Source of the DNA: Sphingobacterium mizutaii
GTDB lineage: Bacteria > Bacteroidota > Bacteroidia > Sphingobacteriales > Sphingobacteriaceae
Assembly: GCF_900187125.1 (NCBI RefSeq)
Contig: NZ_LT906468.1
Coordinates: 2,914,001 to 2,978,000, forward strand
Length of the DNA: 64,000 nt
Reading direction: 5' to 3'
Positions 35,140 through 42,973 of the stretch are shown piece by piece. Under the pieces are notes generated by a model, which saw only the letters and a list, made by a program, of their open reading frames with translations, was not told the origin of the DNA and ran no database searches. A program made the translations under genes and the position numbers. Numbering within the stretch: the first letter of the stretch is position 1; the number at the start of each line of letters is the position of its first letter.

Positions 35140-35841
35140 ATGACAACAATCGACAAATACCTAGAGACCCATTATATACACCGGAGCAATTGGTTAAGGG
35201 CTGCTGTTTTGGGTGCCAATGATGGAATAATTTCTGTTGCCAGTTTAGCGATAGGGGTTGCAACTGCAAGCAGCAGTAGAGATCCAATTTTGCTTGCCAC
35301 CGTTGCCAGCATGGTAGCTGGAGCATTGTCCATGGCAGCAGGTGAATATGTATCGGTCAGTTCGCAGACCGATATTGAGAAGGCGGATATAAAAAGGGAG
35401 GCAAAAGAATTGGAAGAAATGCCTGAGCTGGAACTGCAAATGTTGGCCAAGATCTATGAAGAGCGTGGCTTGAAAAAGGAAACTGCCTTGCTAGTGGCCA
35501 AAGAAATGACCGAACATGATGCTCTTTCTGCACATATCAGGGATGAACTGGGAATAACCGATATAAACCAAGCTAATCCGATCCAAGCAGCATTGGCTTC
35601 TGGCGCTGCCTTTACCGCAGGCGGTCTACTACCCCTATTGGTGGTCTTGTTTGCCCCAATGGAGTATTTGGAGTATTCCCTGTATGGGTTCACCATTATT
35701 TCATTAATTATCCTTGGGGCAGTATCTGCCAAAACAGGTGGAGCTAAACTGCTGAAACCAATCATTAGGATTGTTATTTGGGGAACGATTGCGATGCTGC
35801 TATCGGCATTGGTCGGATATATTTTTGGTGTGAATGTATAA
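35140..35841 (+). CDS. VIT1/CCC1-family transporter
   Basis: The 233-residue membrane protein has five predicted membrane helices and the family N terminus RAAVLGANDGIISVASL, followed by GALSMAAGEYVSVSSQTDIE. A charged cytosolic helical insert (residues about 85-150) carries Glu-rich segments that bind metal in plant VIT1. The family moves Fe2+ or Mn2+ out of the cytosol. No metal regulator is adjacent. Confidence 0.93.
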   Translation: MTTIDKYLETHYIHRSNWLRAAVLGANDGIISVASLAIGVATASSSRDPILLATVASMVAGALSMAAGEYVSVSSQTDIEKADIKREAKELEEMPELELQMLAKIYEERGLKKETALLVAKEMTEHDALSAHIRDELGITDINQANPIQAALASGAAFTAGGLLPLLVVLFAPMEYLEYSLYGFTIISLIILGAVSAKTGGAKLLKPIIRIVIWGTIAMLLSALVGYIFGVNV

Positions 35842-36141
35842 AATAAAGAAAATAACTACCATACTCTACTTTAACCAGCATAGTTAATACTTAATTGAAA
35901 ATCGGCTATGTTGATTAAACATTACCAAGGACCCAAAAGTTATTTTATTATCAGGATAAAGAAATGACCTACTTGAATATAAAAATTATTATTCCCTAAT
36001 ATTCCGCCAAATCTTGTAGTCGAAATACTAATAATTTTTATTTTTTGGAAAAATTAGCCTTTTATGATTTCCCCATTATCTATATTTATTGTTTAAACAT
36101 TAATATTGTTTAAATAATTGTATCACACAACTAAAGTTCAG

Positions 36142-36768
36142 ATGAGTAATAAAAAGTTTGATTTTCTCTTGGAGCAGGGTTTAAGGGCAGAGTTTGACCA
36201 AGTAGGTATCAAGCTTGATTTTAATACCGGGGATATTATTATAGAACCGAACAAATACATAAAAGTCATCCCCATCCTACTGAAAGGTACCATTAAGGTA
36301 ATTCGAGAAACTAATGAGGGCAATGAATTGATTCTGTACTATATAAAAGCTGGTCAGAGTTGTGCAGTCTCCTTATCCACATCATTAATGAACAAGCTGA
36401 GCAATATCAAAGCCATTGCAGAGGAAAAGGTGGAACTCATTGCAATCCCATCCTCCACTTCCGTAAAATGGTATGATAGCTATGCGAGCTGGAGAATGTT
36501 TGTATTGAGGACAATGGACAATCGATATGATGAAATCATCAATACTTTAGACAGTGTTGCCTTCAAAAAAATTGATGAGCGCCTAATGGATTATTTAAAG
36601 GCCAAGACCGAAGCTGTACAAAGCAACATCCTCAACATCACGCATCAAGAGATTGCCAATGAACTTTCTACATCGAGAGAAGTAATCTCCCGATCATTAA
36701 AACAATTGGAGCAAAAAGGGATTTTGAAACTTTTTAGAAATAAAGTAGAAATTTTCTCTCCAATGTGA
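36142..36768 (+). CDS. Crp/Fnr-family transcriptional regulator
   Basis: The 208-residue protein has an N-terminal cNMP-binding-type beta barrel (YIKVIPILLKGTIKVIRETN, ILYYIKAGQSCAVSLSTSL) and a C-terminal winged helix (NITHQEIANELSTSREVISR). There is no Fnr-type N-terminal Cys cluster. ATG 36142 is preferred over an upstream TTG at 36118. It lies 69 bp upstream of a DUF2892 membrane protein gene, a pairing common in Bacteroidota, which makes that gene a likely target. Confidence 0.9.
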   Translation: MSNKKFDFLLEQGLRAEFDQVGIKLDFNTGDIIIEPNKYIKVIPILLKGTIKVIRETNEGNELILYYIKAGQSCAVSLSTSLMNKLSNIKAIAEEKVELIAIPSSTSVKWYDSYASWRMFVLRTMDNRYDEIINTLDSVAFKKIDERLMDYLKAKTEAVQSNILNITHQEIANELSTSREVISRSLKQLEQKGILKLFRNKVEIFSPM

Positions 36769-36837
36769 TAAAAGTCACTGACAAGTGATAAGATAAAGTG
36801 CATTTTTGTTTTAGTGTTCACCCTAAATCATTTACTT

Positions 36838-37053
36838 ATGAAAACTAACATGGGCCCACAAGACAAAACGATCAGAATTATCATTGCAGTGATTATTGCA
36901 GTTTTGTTTTTCACAAAAGTTATTTCCGGAACATTAGCGATTGTTCTATTGGTTGTTGCAGGAGTATTTGTCCTGACCAGTTTAATTGGATTCTGTCCAT
37001 TATATAGCATCTTGGGAATCTCTACCTGCAAAAGGAAAGCAACAAACCACTAA
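36838..37053 (+). CDS. DUF2892 (YgaP-type) membrane protein
   Basis: The 71-residue protein has the family N terminus (MKTNMGPQDKTIRIIIAVII), two membrane helices and the closing GFCPLYSILGISTCKR with two Cys. In other bacteria this domain is found alone or fused to a rhodanese sulfurtransferase. The start is taken at ATG 36838, since the extension to 36814 lacks family resemblance. It is probably controlled by the Crp/Fnr regulator upstream. A terminator follows at 37090. Confidence 0.88.
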   Translation: MKTNMGPQDKTIRIIIAVIIAVLFFTKVISGTLAIVLLVVAGVFVLTSLIGFCPLYSILGISTCKRKATNH

Positions 37054-37089
37054 AAAAGAAAATCACAATAACTATTATCTTTATACCTT

Positions 37090-37118
37090 AACCCCACTTA
37101 AATCCCTTAAGTGGGGTT
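37090..37118 (+). terminator. Terminator after the DUF2892 gene
   Basis: AACCCCACTTAA (37090-37101) pairs perfectly with TTAAGTGGGGTT (37107-37118) and is followed by GC and five T. Confidence 0.85.
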
Positions 37119-37214
37119 GCTTTTTCCCTATTACCCTTAAAAGTATTTCATTAAGAAAAGGTTAAGTTTTATCTAAGAAATTTATTATTTTTATAAATTA
37201 TTCCTCGAAATCCA

Positions 37215-37574
37215 ATGATATTAACAAATCACACCCTCAACAATCATCAAATTGCAGAAATTCAAGCCGACGATTATATCTGGAAAACCGTAGAAGACGG
37301 AACGGATGTGATGGGAGATGTTTATTACCAAGGATTTGACAGGCTGATCATCCATGAAAAGAATATACATCCAGATTTCTTTGACTTAAAGACGAAAATG
37401 GCCGGCGAGATCCTACAGAAATTCTCTACCTATCGGGTAAGATTGATGATCGTGGGTGACTTTTCGAAATACAATAGCCAGAGTTTACGCGATTTTATTT
37501 CCGAGAGCAACAAAGGCAGGCTTGTTAACTTTGTGGAATCCGTTGAACTAGCTAAAACTAAACTTTCGGAATAA
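37215..37574 (+). CDS. DUF4180 protein
   Basis: The 119-residue soluble protein has the DUF4180 pattern: MGDVYYQGFDRLIIHEKNIH, PDFFDLKTKMAGEILQKFS and IVGDFSKYNSQSLRDFISES near the end. The fold resembles STAS/SpoIIAA-like proteins. The function is not known. It is a stand-alone gene. Confidence 0.88.
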   Translation: MILTNHTLNNHQIAEIQADDYIWKTVEDGTDVMGDVYYQGFDRLIIHEKNIHPDFFDLKTKMAGEILQKFSTYRVRLMIVGDFSKYNSQSLRDFISESNKGRLVNFVESVELAKTKLSE

Positions 37575-37651
37575 TTTAGCCGTCATTTTATTTTTCAATT
37601 TTCTCCTTTCTATTGCTTTTTGAATTACATTTGTTCAAATTATTAATCCAA

Positions 37652-38062
37652 ATGAATCCGATACTTCGTAAGATCCTTGCTGTCGTTTTAGGCATTGTAG
37701 TTGGCTCCGTGGTCAACATGGCCTTAGTTTCTATTAGTGGCACAGTAATACCTCCGCCAGATGGAGTGGATGTTACGACTGCTGAAGGCCTGAAGGCTGG
37801 AATGCATCTATTTGAGCCAAAACATTTCATTTTTCCATTTCTAGCCCATGCATTAGGGACATTTGTTGGCGCTCTGGTAGCTGCATGGATTGCACCGAGC
37901 AGCAAATTGACATTTGCGATGGTTATTGCGGTATTCTTCTTCTTGGGGGGCTTGGCATCAATTTTCATGTTGCCCTCTCCATTATGGTATACCTTTGTGG
38001 ATTTGGTGTTCGCCTATTTCCCAATGGCTTATTTTGCAAAGAACATTATCTCAAAAGATTAA
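37652..38062 (+). CDS. Hypothetical membrane protein, four helices
   Basis: The 136-residue protein has four membrane segments (KILAVVLGIVVGSVVNMALV, FIFPFLAHALGTFVGALVAA, FAMVIAVFFFLGGLASIFM, TFVDLVFAYFPMAYFAKN). Small Gly/Ala-rich four-helix proteins of this kind are frequent in Bacteroidota and uncharacterised. ATG 37652 is preferred over the upstream alternative at 37613. Confidence 0.72.
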   Translation: MNPILRKILAVVLGIVVGSVVNMALVSISGTVIPPPDGVDVTTAEGLKAGMHLFEPKHFIFPFLAHALGTFVGALVAAWIAPSSKLTFAMVIAVFFFLGGLASIFMLPSPLWYTFVDLVFAYFPMAYFAKNIISKD

Positions 38063-38104
38063 AATATAAACAAACTGACCGAAAATTATTGAATTACGCT
38101 AATT

Positions 38105-38265
38105 CTTTGTTAAAAGATGTTAATCTAAAACTAAAAAGACACGAAAGTTTAAATCATCTCGTTATAATATCAAAGAAAAGCAAAAGAGTAATAAAGAGTA
38201 ATTTCATAATTTAGGTTAATAATTGGTTTGGTAAAATCCTGAGCTTCCCCAGCTCAGGATTTTTT
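38105..38265 (+). ncRNA. Candidate small RNA family, copy 3
   Basis: The upstream part has diverged, but it keeps AAAAGAGTAAT, the 27-nt core (TTTCATAATTTAGGTTAATA and on) and the terminator AAATCCTGAGC-ttcccca-GCTCAGGATTT (38234-38262). Relative to copy 2, one A-T pair in the stem has become G-C, a compensatory change. The UUCCCC loop is conserved in all three copies. The next gene starts 130 bp downstream. Confidence 0.62.
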
Positions 38266-38394
38266 CTTTTATCTCCATTCTTGACCTGTTAAAAAACCTT
38301 AAATCCCCTCCTTTGGCATGGTAAATGCAATAATCCTATTTGTAACATCGTTATTACAATAGATTAATTAAACATATAACAAAAGATCAATCAT

Positions 38395-38748
38395 ATGAAT
38401 GAACTATTTTTTTCAGCATTGTTTATAGGAAGTTTACTTTTCGGAAACCCTGAAACCAAAGAAATTCCCTCAGAATTAAATATGAATCAAACGGAATTTG
38501 TAGAGCCAGCAGCAAAAGGCAAAATCGAACTTATCGCAGATGATAAGGATAAATTTGAATACAAGGTGATCGGTGACCAAGTAAATGAACCCCTAACTAT
38601 ATATGTAAATGAAAAAACGCAAGGAGAAGTGAAAGTGGGTGAAATATTTGAAATCAAAAAACCTGAAAACACAAAAGCTGGTGAAAATCTAGAGGTTTCC
38701 TTAATGAACAAGGATGCTGAGTATGCCAGCCATGTAATAAGCTTCTAA
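38395..38748 (+). CDS. Hypothetical secreted protein
   Basis: The 117-residue protein has a short hydrophobic N terminus (MNELFFSALFIGSLLFG), likely a signal sequence, followed by an acidic, Lys/Glu-rich beta-type domain (IELIADDKDKFEYKVIGD, GEVKVGEIFEIKKPENTK). No family is recognised. A strong terminator follows 22 bp after the stop. Confidence 0.65.
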   Translation: MNELFFSALFIGSLLFGNPETKEIPSELNMNQTEFVEPAAKGKIELIADDKDKFEYKVIGDQVNEPLTIYVNEKTQGEVKVGEIFEIKKPENTKAGENLEVSLMNKDAEYASHVISF

Positions 38749-38770
38749 TCTCAATTAAATTATAACACTA

Positions 38771-38795
38771 ACAACCTAAGGGATCCTTAGGTTGT
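38771..38795 (+). terminator. Terminator after the hypothetical secreted protein gene
   Basis: ACAACCTAAGG (38771-38781) pairs perfectly with CCTTAGGTTGT (38785-38795) over a GAT loop and is followed by a long T run. Confidence 0.88.
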
Positions 38796-38881
38796 TTTTT
38801 TTATGGATTCTCCATAATCAATTCATTTTATAAGGAGGTCACAATCTTGAAGGGGTTGGCTCAACAAACATCAATCCTTCC

Positions 38882-38960
38882 GAAGGAAGCACTTTAGCCC
38901 CCGGCTCATTTCCTTGGCGGAGAGATGGATAGAATGCCGTCGACTTGTGCGATGGGATTG
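38882..38960. repeat. 79-bp intergenic direct repeat, first copy
   Basis: The sequence starts GAAGGAAGCACTTTAGCC and ends CGACTTGTGCGATGGGATTG. The second copy at 39395-39474 differs only at a few positions near the middle. Both are preceded by a CCTTC element that pairs with GAAGG. It is not coding. Confidence 0.75.
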
Positions 38961-39072
38961 CTAAAATAATTGAACCCCTCTGGGGCAGTACATCGATAAA
39001 AATGCCTTTCTTTTCCGGTTCACACTGAGGAACGAAGTGTCTCGGAAAGATGCGAACCTTCAAAAAGAAAAA

Positions 39073-39181
39073 CATCCAATGCTGCATTGGCGTACAGGTC
39101 CTCAATCTCCGATTGAGAATGACAGGAAATTGTGCGGCATTATCGTACAGATTCTTCACTAATCGTTTAGAATTGGAAATG
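39073..39181 (-). repeat. Dispersed covarying-hairpin repeat, copy 3 (inverted)
   Basis: Read on the minus strand it gives CATTTCCAATTCTAAACGAT, AGTGAAGAATCTGTACG, a variable stretch, the hairpin CTCAATC-GGA-GATTGAG (39101-39117) and ACCTGTACGCCAATGC. The flanks match copies 1 and 2, and the stem differs from both yet still pairs. Confidence 0.72.
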
Positions 39182-39394
39182 TCCCAGAGAGGGATTCAGA
39201 GCGCAGCGAAGAATCTATTTTTTTATTTTAATAGAATTGTTGTCATCGAGAGCACAGCGAACGAACTATTTCCTTTCCTAGGGTAGATTTATAGAAAAAT
39301 ATTTCACCCCTTCCAGGGGTTATCCGGTAAACGGTACATTTTTCTACAAAGATTTCACCCCCGCTGGGGGTTTTCTGCAAACATTTATCCTTCA

Positions 39395-39474
39395 GAAGGA
39401 AGCACTTTAGCCACCGGCTCATTTCCAGTGGCGGAGAGATGGATAGAATGCCGTCGACTTGTGCGATGGGATTG
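39395..39474. repeat. 79-bp intergenic direct repeat, second copy
   Basis: This is the near-identical partner of 38882-38960. It overlaps the left arm of the inverted repeat at 39434-39559. Confidence 0.75.
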
Positions 39475-39559
39475 GCCTTGGAATGCTTTCAGAAGATCAT
39501 CCCTTCAAAAGGGATGATCTTCTGAAAGATATTCCCGACAACAAGGCATTCTATCCATG
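39434..39559. repeat. Inverted-repeat element with a 19-bp inner hairpin
   Basis: The ends ATGGATAGAATGCC and GGCATTCTATCCAT are perfect 14-bp inverted repeats. Within lies a perfect hairpin, TTTCAGAAGATCATCCCTT (39487-39505) with AAGGGATGATCTTCTGAAA (39509-39527). There is no coding capacity. A second perfect hairpin, GTTACTTTTG/CAAAAGTAAC, lies nearby at 39653-39677. The interval 38800-39960 has no supported gene. Confidence 0.6.
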
Positions 39560-39964
39560 TGTATGAGGATGTGCGAAAAGCCACCTTAAATGGGCCGAAG
39601 CGTTTACGGATTCGAGTTGTTTTTGGTATCCGTGAGCTCCTTCGTCGGTTTGGTTACTTTTGCGCTCCAAAAGTAACGAGACATCTTTATGTTTATGAGT
39701 GGTAGAACGATTCGAATAGCTGCTGAGGAGATTTTCGTCGAAGAGATGGGACCAAACCTTCAATAAACAGGGTAAATCCTTCGGTGAATCCTCCATCAAA
39801 ATCCTCAGGAACATTCACCGAAATATCAGCAACATTCACCGAGAAAGCTTCAGAATTGACCTATTTTGCCTGTTATGGCCTGTATTTCTGCTATACCTTT
39901 GAAGTATCAAATAAGAAATAACAAGAAAAAATAAAACAGGTATTAATCATTAAAAAAATAAGTC

Positions 39965-40408
39965 ATGAAAAATTTAGTAAAAACATTCGCAATCGCAGGT
40001 CTATTATTCGCTTCATCATTCACAGCATTTGCAATCGATAAAGACAAAGACAAATTAAACAGTGCCGTAGTAGAGAACGTAATTGATGCATACATCAATA
40101 CTTCAGTAAAAGGTGATGTTGAACATTTGGACAACCTATTAGGCAAAGATTTCACCTTGAAATACAATACTGAATACAATCAAGCACCGCTTTCAAGGAC
40201 CAACTATATCAAACAGATCAAAAGCCAGAAAGGATTTACTTTCAACTGTGATAGCGACTATCAAATCGTTGAGAAAGCTGGAAAATACAGCCTTGCTAAA
40301 GTAACCCTTAATTTCTCCAACTTCAAACGTGTTGACTACCTTACCATGGTACAAGACAGTGAAGGCTGGAAAATCACTGAAGTAAATTCAGTTTTTGAAG
40401 AAAAATAA
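39965..40408 (+). CDS. Secreted NTF2-like (lumazine-binding-type) protein
   Basis: The 147-residue protein has a signal peptide (MKNLVKTFAIAGLLFASSF, cleaved near AFA). An NTF2-like cone domain follows: VIDAYINTSVKGDVEHLDNL, SRTNYIKQIKSQKG and the closing VDYLTMVQDSEGWKITEVNS. Such small exported NTF2-like proteins are frequent in Bacteroidota, with no known function. It is a single gene with its own terminator. Confidence 0.85.
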   Translation: MKNLVKTFAIAGLLFASSFTAFAIDKDKDKLNSAVVENVIDAYINTSVKGDVEHLDNLLGKDFTLKYNTEYNQAPLSRTNYIKQIKSQKGFTFNCDSDYQIVEKAGKYSLAKVTLNFSNFKRVDYLTMVQDSEGWKITEVNSVFEEK

Positions 40409-40428
40409 TTGGATGCGACATATATAAA

Positions 40429-40458
40429 AAAGGCTGCTCTGTAAAAAGAGCAGCCTTT
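40429..40458. terminator. Bidirectional terminator between NTF2-like and DinB genes
   Basis: AAAGGCTGCTCT (40429-40440) pairs perfectly with AGAGCAGCCTTT (40447-40458). It lies between two convergent genes and has A and T runs on both sides. Confidence 0.85.
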
Positions 40459-40465
40459 CCTATTT

Positions 40466-40936
40466 CTATCTGTCATAGAACATTGGAGGTTCGATTCCTA
40501 AACTCCTGAGGTAAACATAGCCTTGGGCACGGTGATGGACCTCATTATCCACAAAATATAACAGGTTATCATAGATCGGCGCATTAAATTGTCCAAATAG
40601 GTTGTAATCTTCTGCAAACCTTTCCACTGGAATTTTATTGTAATATTCAGTAATCAATGGCGTCTGTCTGTCCCACTCCGCCAATAAGGCTTCTTTGGTA
40701 TTAAATGGAACATCATGGTTAAAGCCCTCAGTGGTATTATTGTTAATCCCCTCTAGACCTGGTAATCCAATAGTCAATATTTCCTTTACCAAATCACTGA
40801 AAGGACGCATCCCTCCTATGCTATATTCAAATAATTCCTTTTCTGGAAACTTCTCAATTGTTTTTCTCGTTAAGCCTCTATGTCCTTGCCAATGGTCCAA
40901 AAAGTTTTCTTTCGTAATAATTCCTGTAGTGCTCAT
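40466..40936 (-). CDS. DinB-family protein
   Basis: The 156-residue four-helix-bundle protein has the DinB/YfiT pattern: an N-terminal helix with His (FLDHWQGHRGLTRKTIE), SIGGMRPFSDLVKEIL, and the late HHRAQGYVYLRSLG with the metal-ligand His pair. Some relatives are thiol-transfer or maleylpyruvate-isomerase-type enzymes; the activity here is not known. Confidence 0.85.
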   Translation of the reverse strand: MSTTGIITKENFLDHWQGHRGLTRKTIEKFPEKELFEYSIGGMRPFSDLVKEILTIGLPGLEGINNNTTEGFNHDVPFNTKEALLAEWDRQTPLITEYYNKIPVERFAEDYNLFGQFNAPIYDNLLYFVDNEVHHRAQGYVYLRSLGIEPPMFYDR

Positions 40937-41028
40937 AATATTTTCTTTTTAAATGATTGAATAATCAAATTTAAGACCGATGGATGACAACCTTTTGTCA
41001 ACAGAAATCAAATCGCCATAAATAAAAA

Positions 41029-41055
41029 AGCTTCCAAAAATTAATCTTGGAAGCT
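41029..41055 (-). terminator. Terminator after the M14 peptidase gene
   Basis: AGCTTCCAA (41029-41037) pairs with TTGGAAGCT (41047-41055), and on the minus strand a TTTTTTATT run follows. It is 18 bp past the stop of the M14 gene. Confidence 0.75.
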
Positions 41056-41073
41056 CTTTATTTATCATATTCA

Positions 41074-42810
41074 TCAAAGTATCCGACCTACCGGATACAG
41101 CATGTAATCATGCTCAAAATGATGCGTACGTTTATAGATCCATTCCAATTGCGCCCTTCCACTTTCTGCTAATTTTGGATCTTGCTTTTTAGCTTCCTCA
41201 AAACTCTTTTTTAATTCGGCATCATTCTTCAACAGTTCGGCTGCTGTATCTTCAAAAATATAGGCCGAAAAATATTCTTTCTGCGAAAGAATCGCGTCAA
41301 AGAAATTCCAGTTAAAAAAGGAGTCCATCGCCTGTGGTTCCAGAGTTTCTACGATATAACGATTAATATCCTGATTGGTTTCAATGATCCAATCGCCTTT
41401 ATAAAATGGCACTTGCATCATTTTTGAACTGACCTCTACAGAATGATGCGGATAATGTCCTTCATAAACAGAACCTTGGGTCTTATAAGATGTGATATAG
41501 TACATTTCCACTTCCTTGATTTCATCCTGTGCCAACTGCTTCATCTTTACACCGTTCGTTTGCATCAGTTCTATCAACCTATCATAAGCCTGAGGTACGA
41601 TATAAGCCTTTGGCTTCTTGATGATGATGGATGGCTTATAATTAGCGAAATAAGGAACTTGCTTGCTGAATGGTTTATCCCTATCATAATACAATCTTTC
41701 CTGTCCGGATACCTCACTAGCTTTTTTTCCTGATTCAAATCCCCTGAATTCAATTTTTCCTACATTCTCCGTGTCCAAGGTCCAACTAACAGGGAAATCT
41801 GTTTGTGAAGCAACTTTTTCTTTTATCTTCTTTCGTAAAGCAACCAGGTCTTTGGACTCTTTGACGGAAACCTCAAATAAATTCTTCATCAAGGCATAGG
41901 TAGACTCGACTCTTTGCTGATAAGGTTTCCACATGTGGGTTTCAGGCATATAGCCAATGGTATTATGCAGCGCAGCATATCCTGTAGAATATCGCGGACT
42001 TTCTAGAAATGATACCAACCCAGACTCAGGGGTCTCCCCTTTTGAGTTCACATAAGGAACCATCGGAAAGCCCTCTTTATCCATTCTCCTATAAAGTTCA
42101 TCCGTGAATTTAGATTTCATATAAGGAGCGAGATCCTGATGCAATTTATCCTTATGTGTTTCAATCAGGGTCATCACATATTGGTAATCCGCTCCGTTAC
42201 TGGTATGGGTATCGAAAAATACATCGGGATCCCAAGTACTGAAAATCTTTTGGAATAATCTGGAATTTCGTGTATCCCCTTTAATAAAATCTCGATTCAG
42301 ATCATAATGCTGTCTCGTCCCTCTAAAACCATATTCATTGGGACCATTTTGATTTACCCTTGACTCACCTCGGTTAAGCATCCCGGCAATATTATAGACC
42401 GGAATTACGCAAAGCACCAAATTGTCAGGTAATTTATTTCCCTGAAGGAGATTCCTGATAAACATCATGGAAGCATCTATTCCTTCTGGCTCCCCTGGAT
42501 GGATCCCATTGTTGATCAACATAACGGCCTTTCCCTTTGCTTTTATACTCTTAGGATCAAAATCACCATCATTGGAGAGAACAATCAGTTGCAAAGGCTT
42601 ACCCACATCCGTCAATCCATAATCAATCATTTTCACATCCTTTCTTCCCTTCAAAAGGGAAGAATAGTATTGTTGCAATTCTTGATAAGTTACAGTAGTA
42701 TTCTTTTTGGCATCCAGTTCATAGGGTATTTTCTGCGCTTTTATTTCCATCATTCCAGTAGATAACAACATTGCACCTAATGCAATGCTTTTAAATAAAC
42801 TTGTATTCAT
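41074..42810 (-). CDS. Secreted M14-family zinc carboxypeptidase
   Basis: The 578-residue protein has a signal peptide (LFKSIALGAMLLSTGMMEIKA) and a peptidase_M14 domain. The zinc ligands lie in NNGIHPGEPEGIDASMM (HxxE) and in FFDTHTSNGADYQY (His), with a large C-terminal extension typical of Bacteroidota relatives. It probably trims peptides in the periplasm. A catalytic Glu is likely in PETHMWKPYQQ. It is a single gene with its own terminator. Confidence 0.9.
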   Translation of the reverse strand: MNTSLFKSIALGAMLLSTGMMEIKAQKIPYELDAKKNTTVTYQELQQYYSSLLKGRKDVKMIDYGLTDVGKPLQLIVLSNDGDFDPKSIKAKGKAVMLINNGIHPGEPEGIDASMMFIRNLLQGNKLPDNLVLCVIPVYNIAGMLNRGESRVNQNGPNEYGFRGTRQHYDLNRDFIKGDTRNSRLFQKIFSTWDPDVFFDTHTSNGADYQYVMTLIETHKDKLHQDLAPYMKSKFTDELYRRMDKEGFPMVPYVNSKGETPESGLVSFLESPRYSTGYAALHNTIGYMPETHMWKPYQQRVESTYALMKNLFEVSVKESKDLVALRKKIKEKVASQTDFPVSWTLDTENVGKIEFRGFESGKKASEVSGQERLYYDRDKPFSKQVPYFANYKPSIIIKKPKAYIVPQAYDRLIELMQTNGVKMKQLAQDEIKEVEMYYITSYKTQGSVYEGHYPHHSVEVSSKMMQVPFYKGDWIIETNQDINRYIVETLEPQAMDSFFNWNFFDAILSQKEYFSAYIFEDTAAELLKNDAELKKSFEEAKKQDPKLAESGRAQLEWIYKRTHHFEHDYMLYPVGRIL

Positions 42811-42890
42811 GTTTAGTTTGGCTTATTAGGTGAATAAAGATAGAGATAATTTTTGTTTGAACGATTGAGGAAAGGGTCCCCTACATAAAA

Positions 42891-42919
42891 AAGGTGCTGT
42901 CCCAATGGAACAGCACCTT
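42891..42919 (-). terminator. Terminator after aconitase
   Basis: AAGGTGCTGT (42891-42900) pairs with ACAGCACCTT (42910-42919), and on the minus strand TTTTTT follows. A 5 x 7-bp tandem (CTAAATA type, 42939-42973) lies between it and the aconitase stop. Confidence 0.8.
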
Positions 42920-42973
42920 CCGAGTTAGCAGCACTAGTCTAAATACTAAATACTAAGTACTAACTACTAAATA

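Noticed and set aside
39551..39814. 87-codon minus-strand frame with SLLLERKSNQTDEG
   Set aside because: It covers the GTTACTTTTG/CAAAAGTAAC hairpin and inverted-repeat arms; it looks like translated intergenic repeat.
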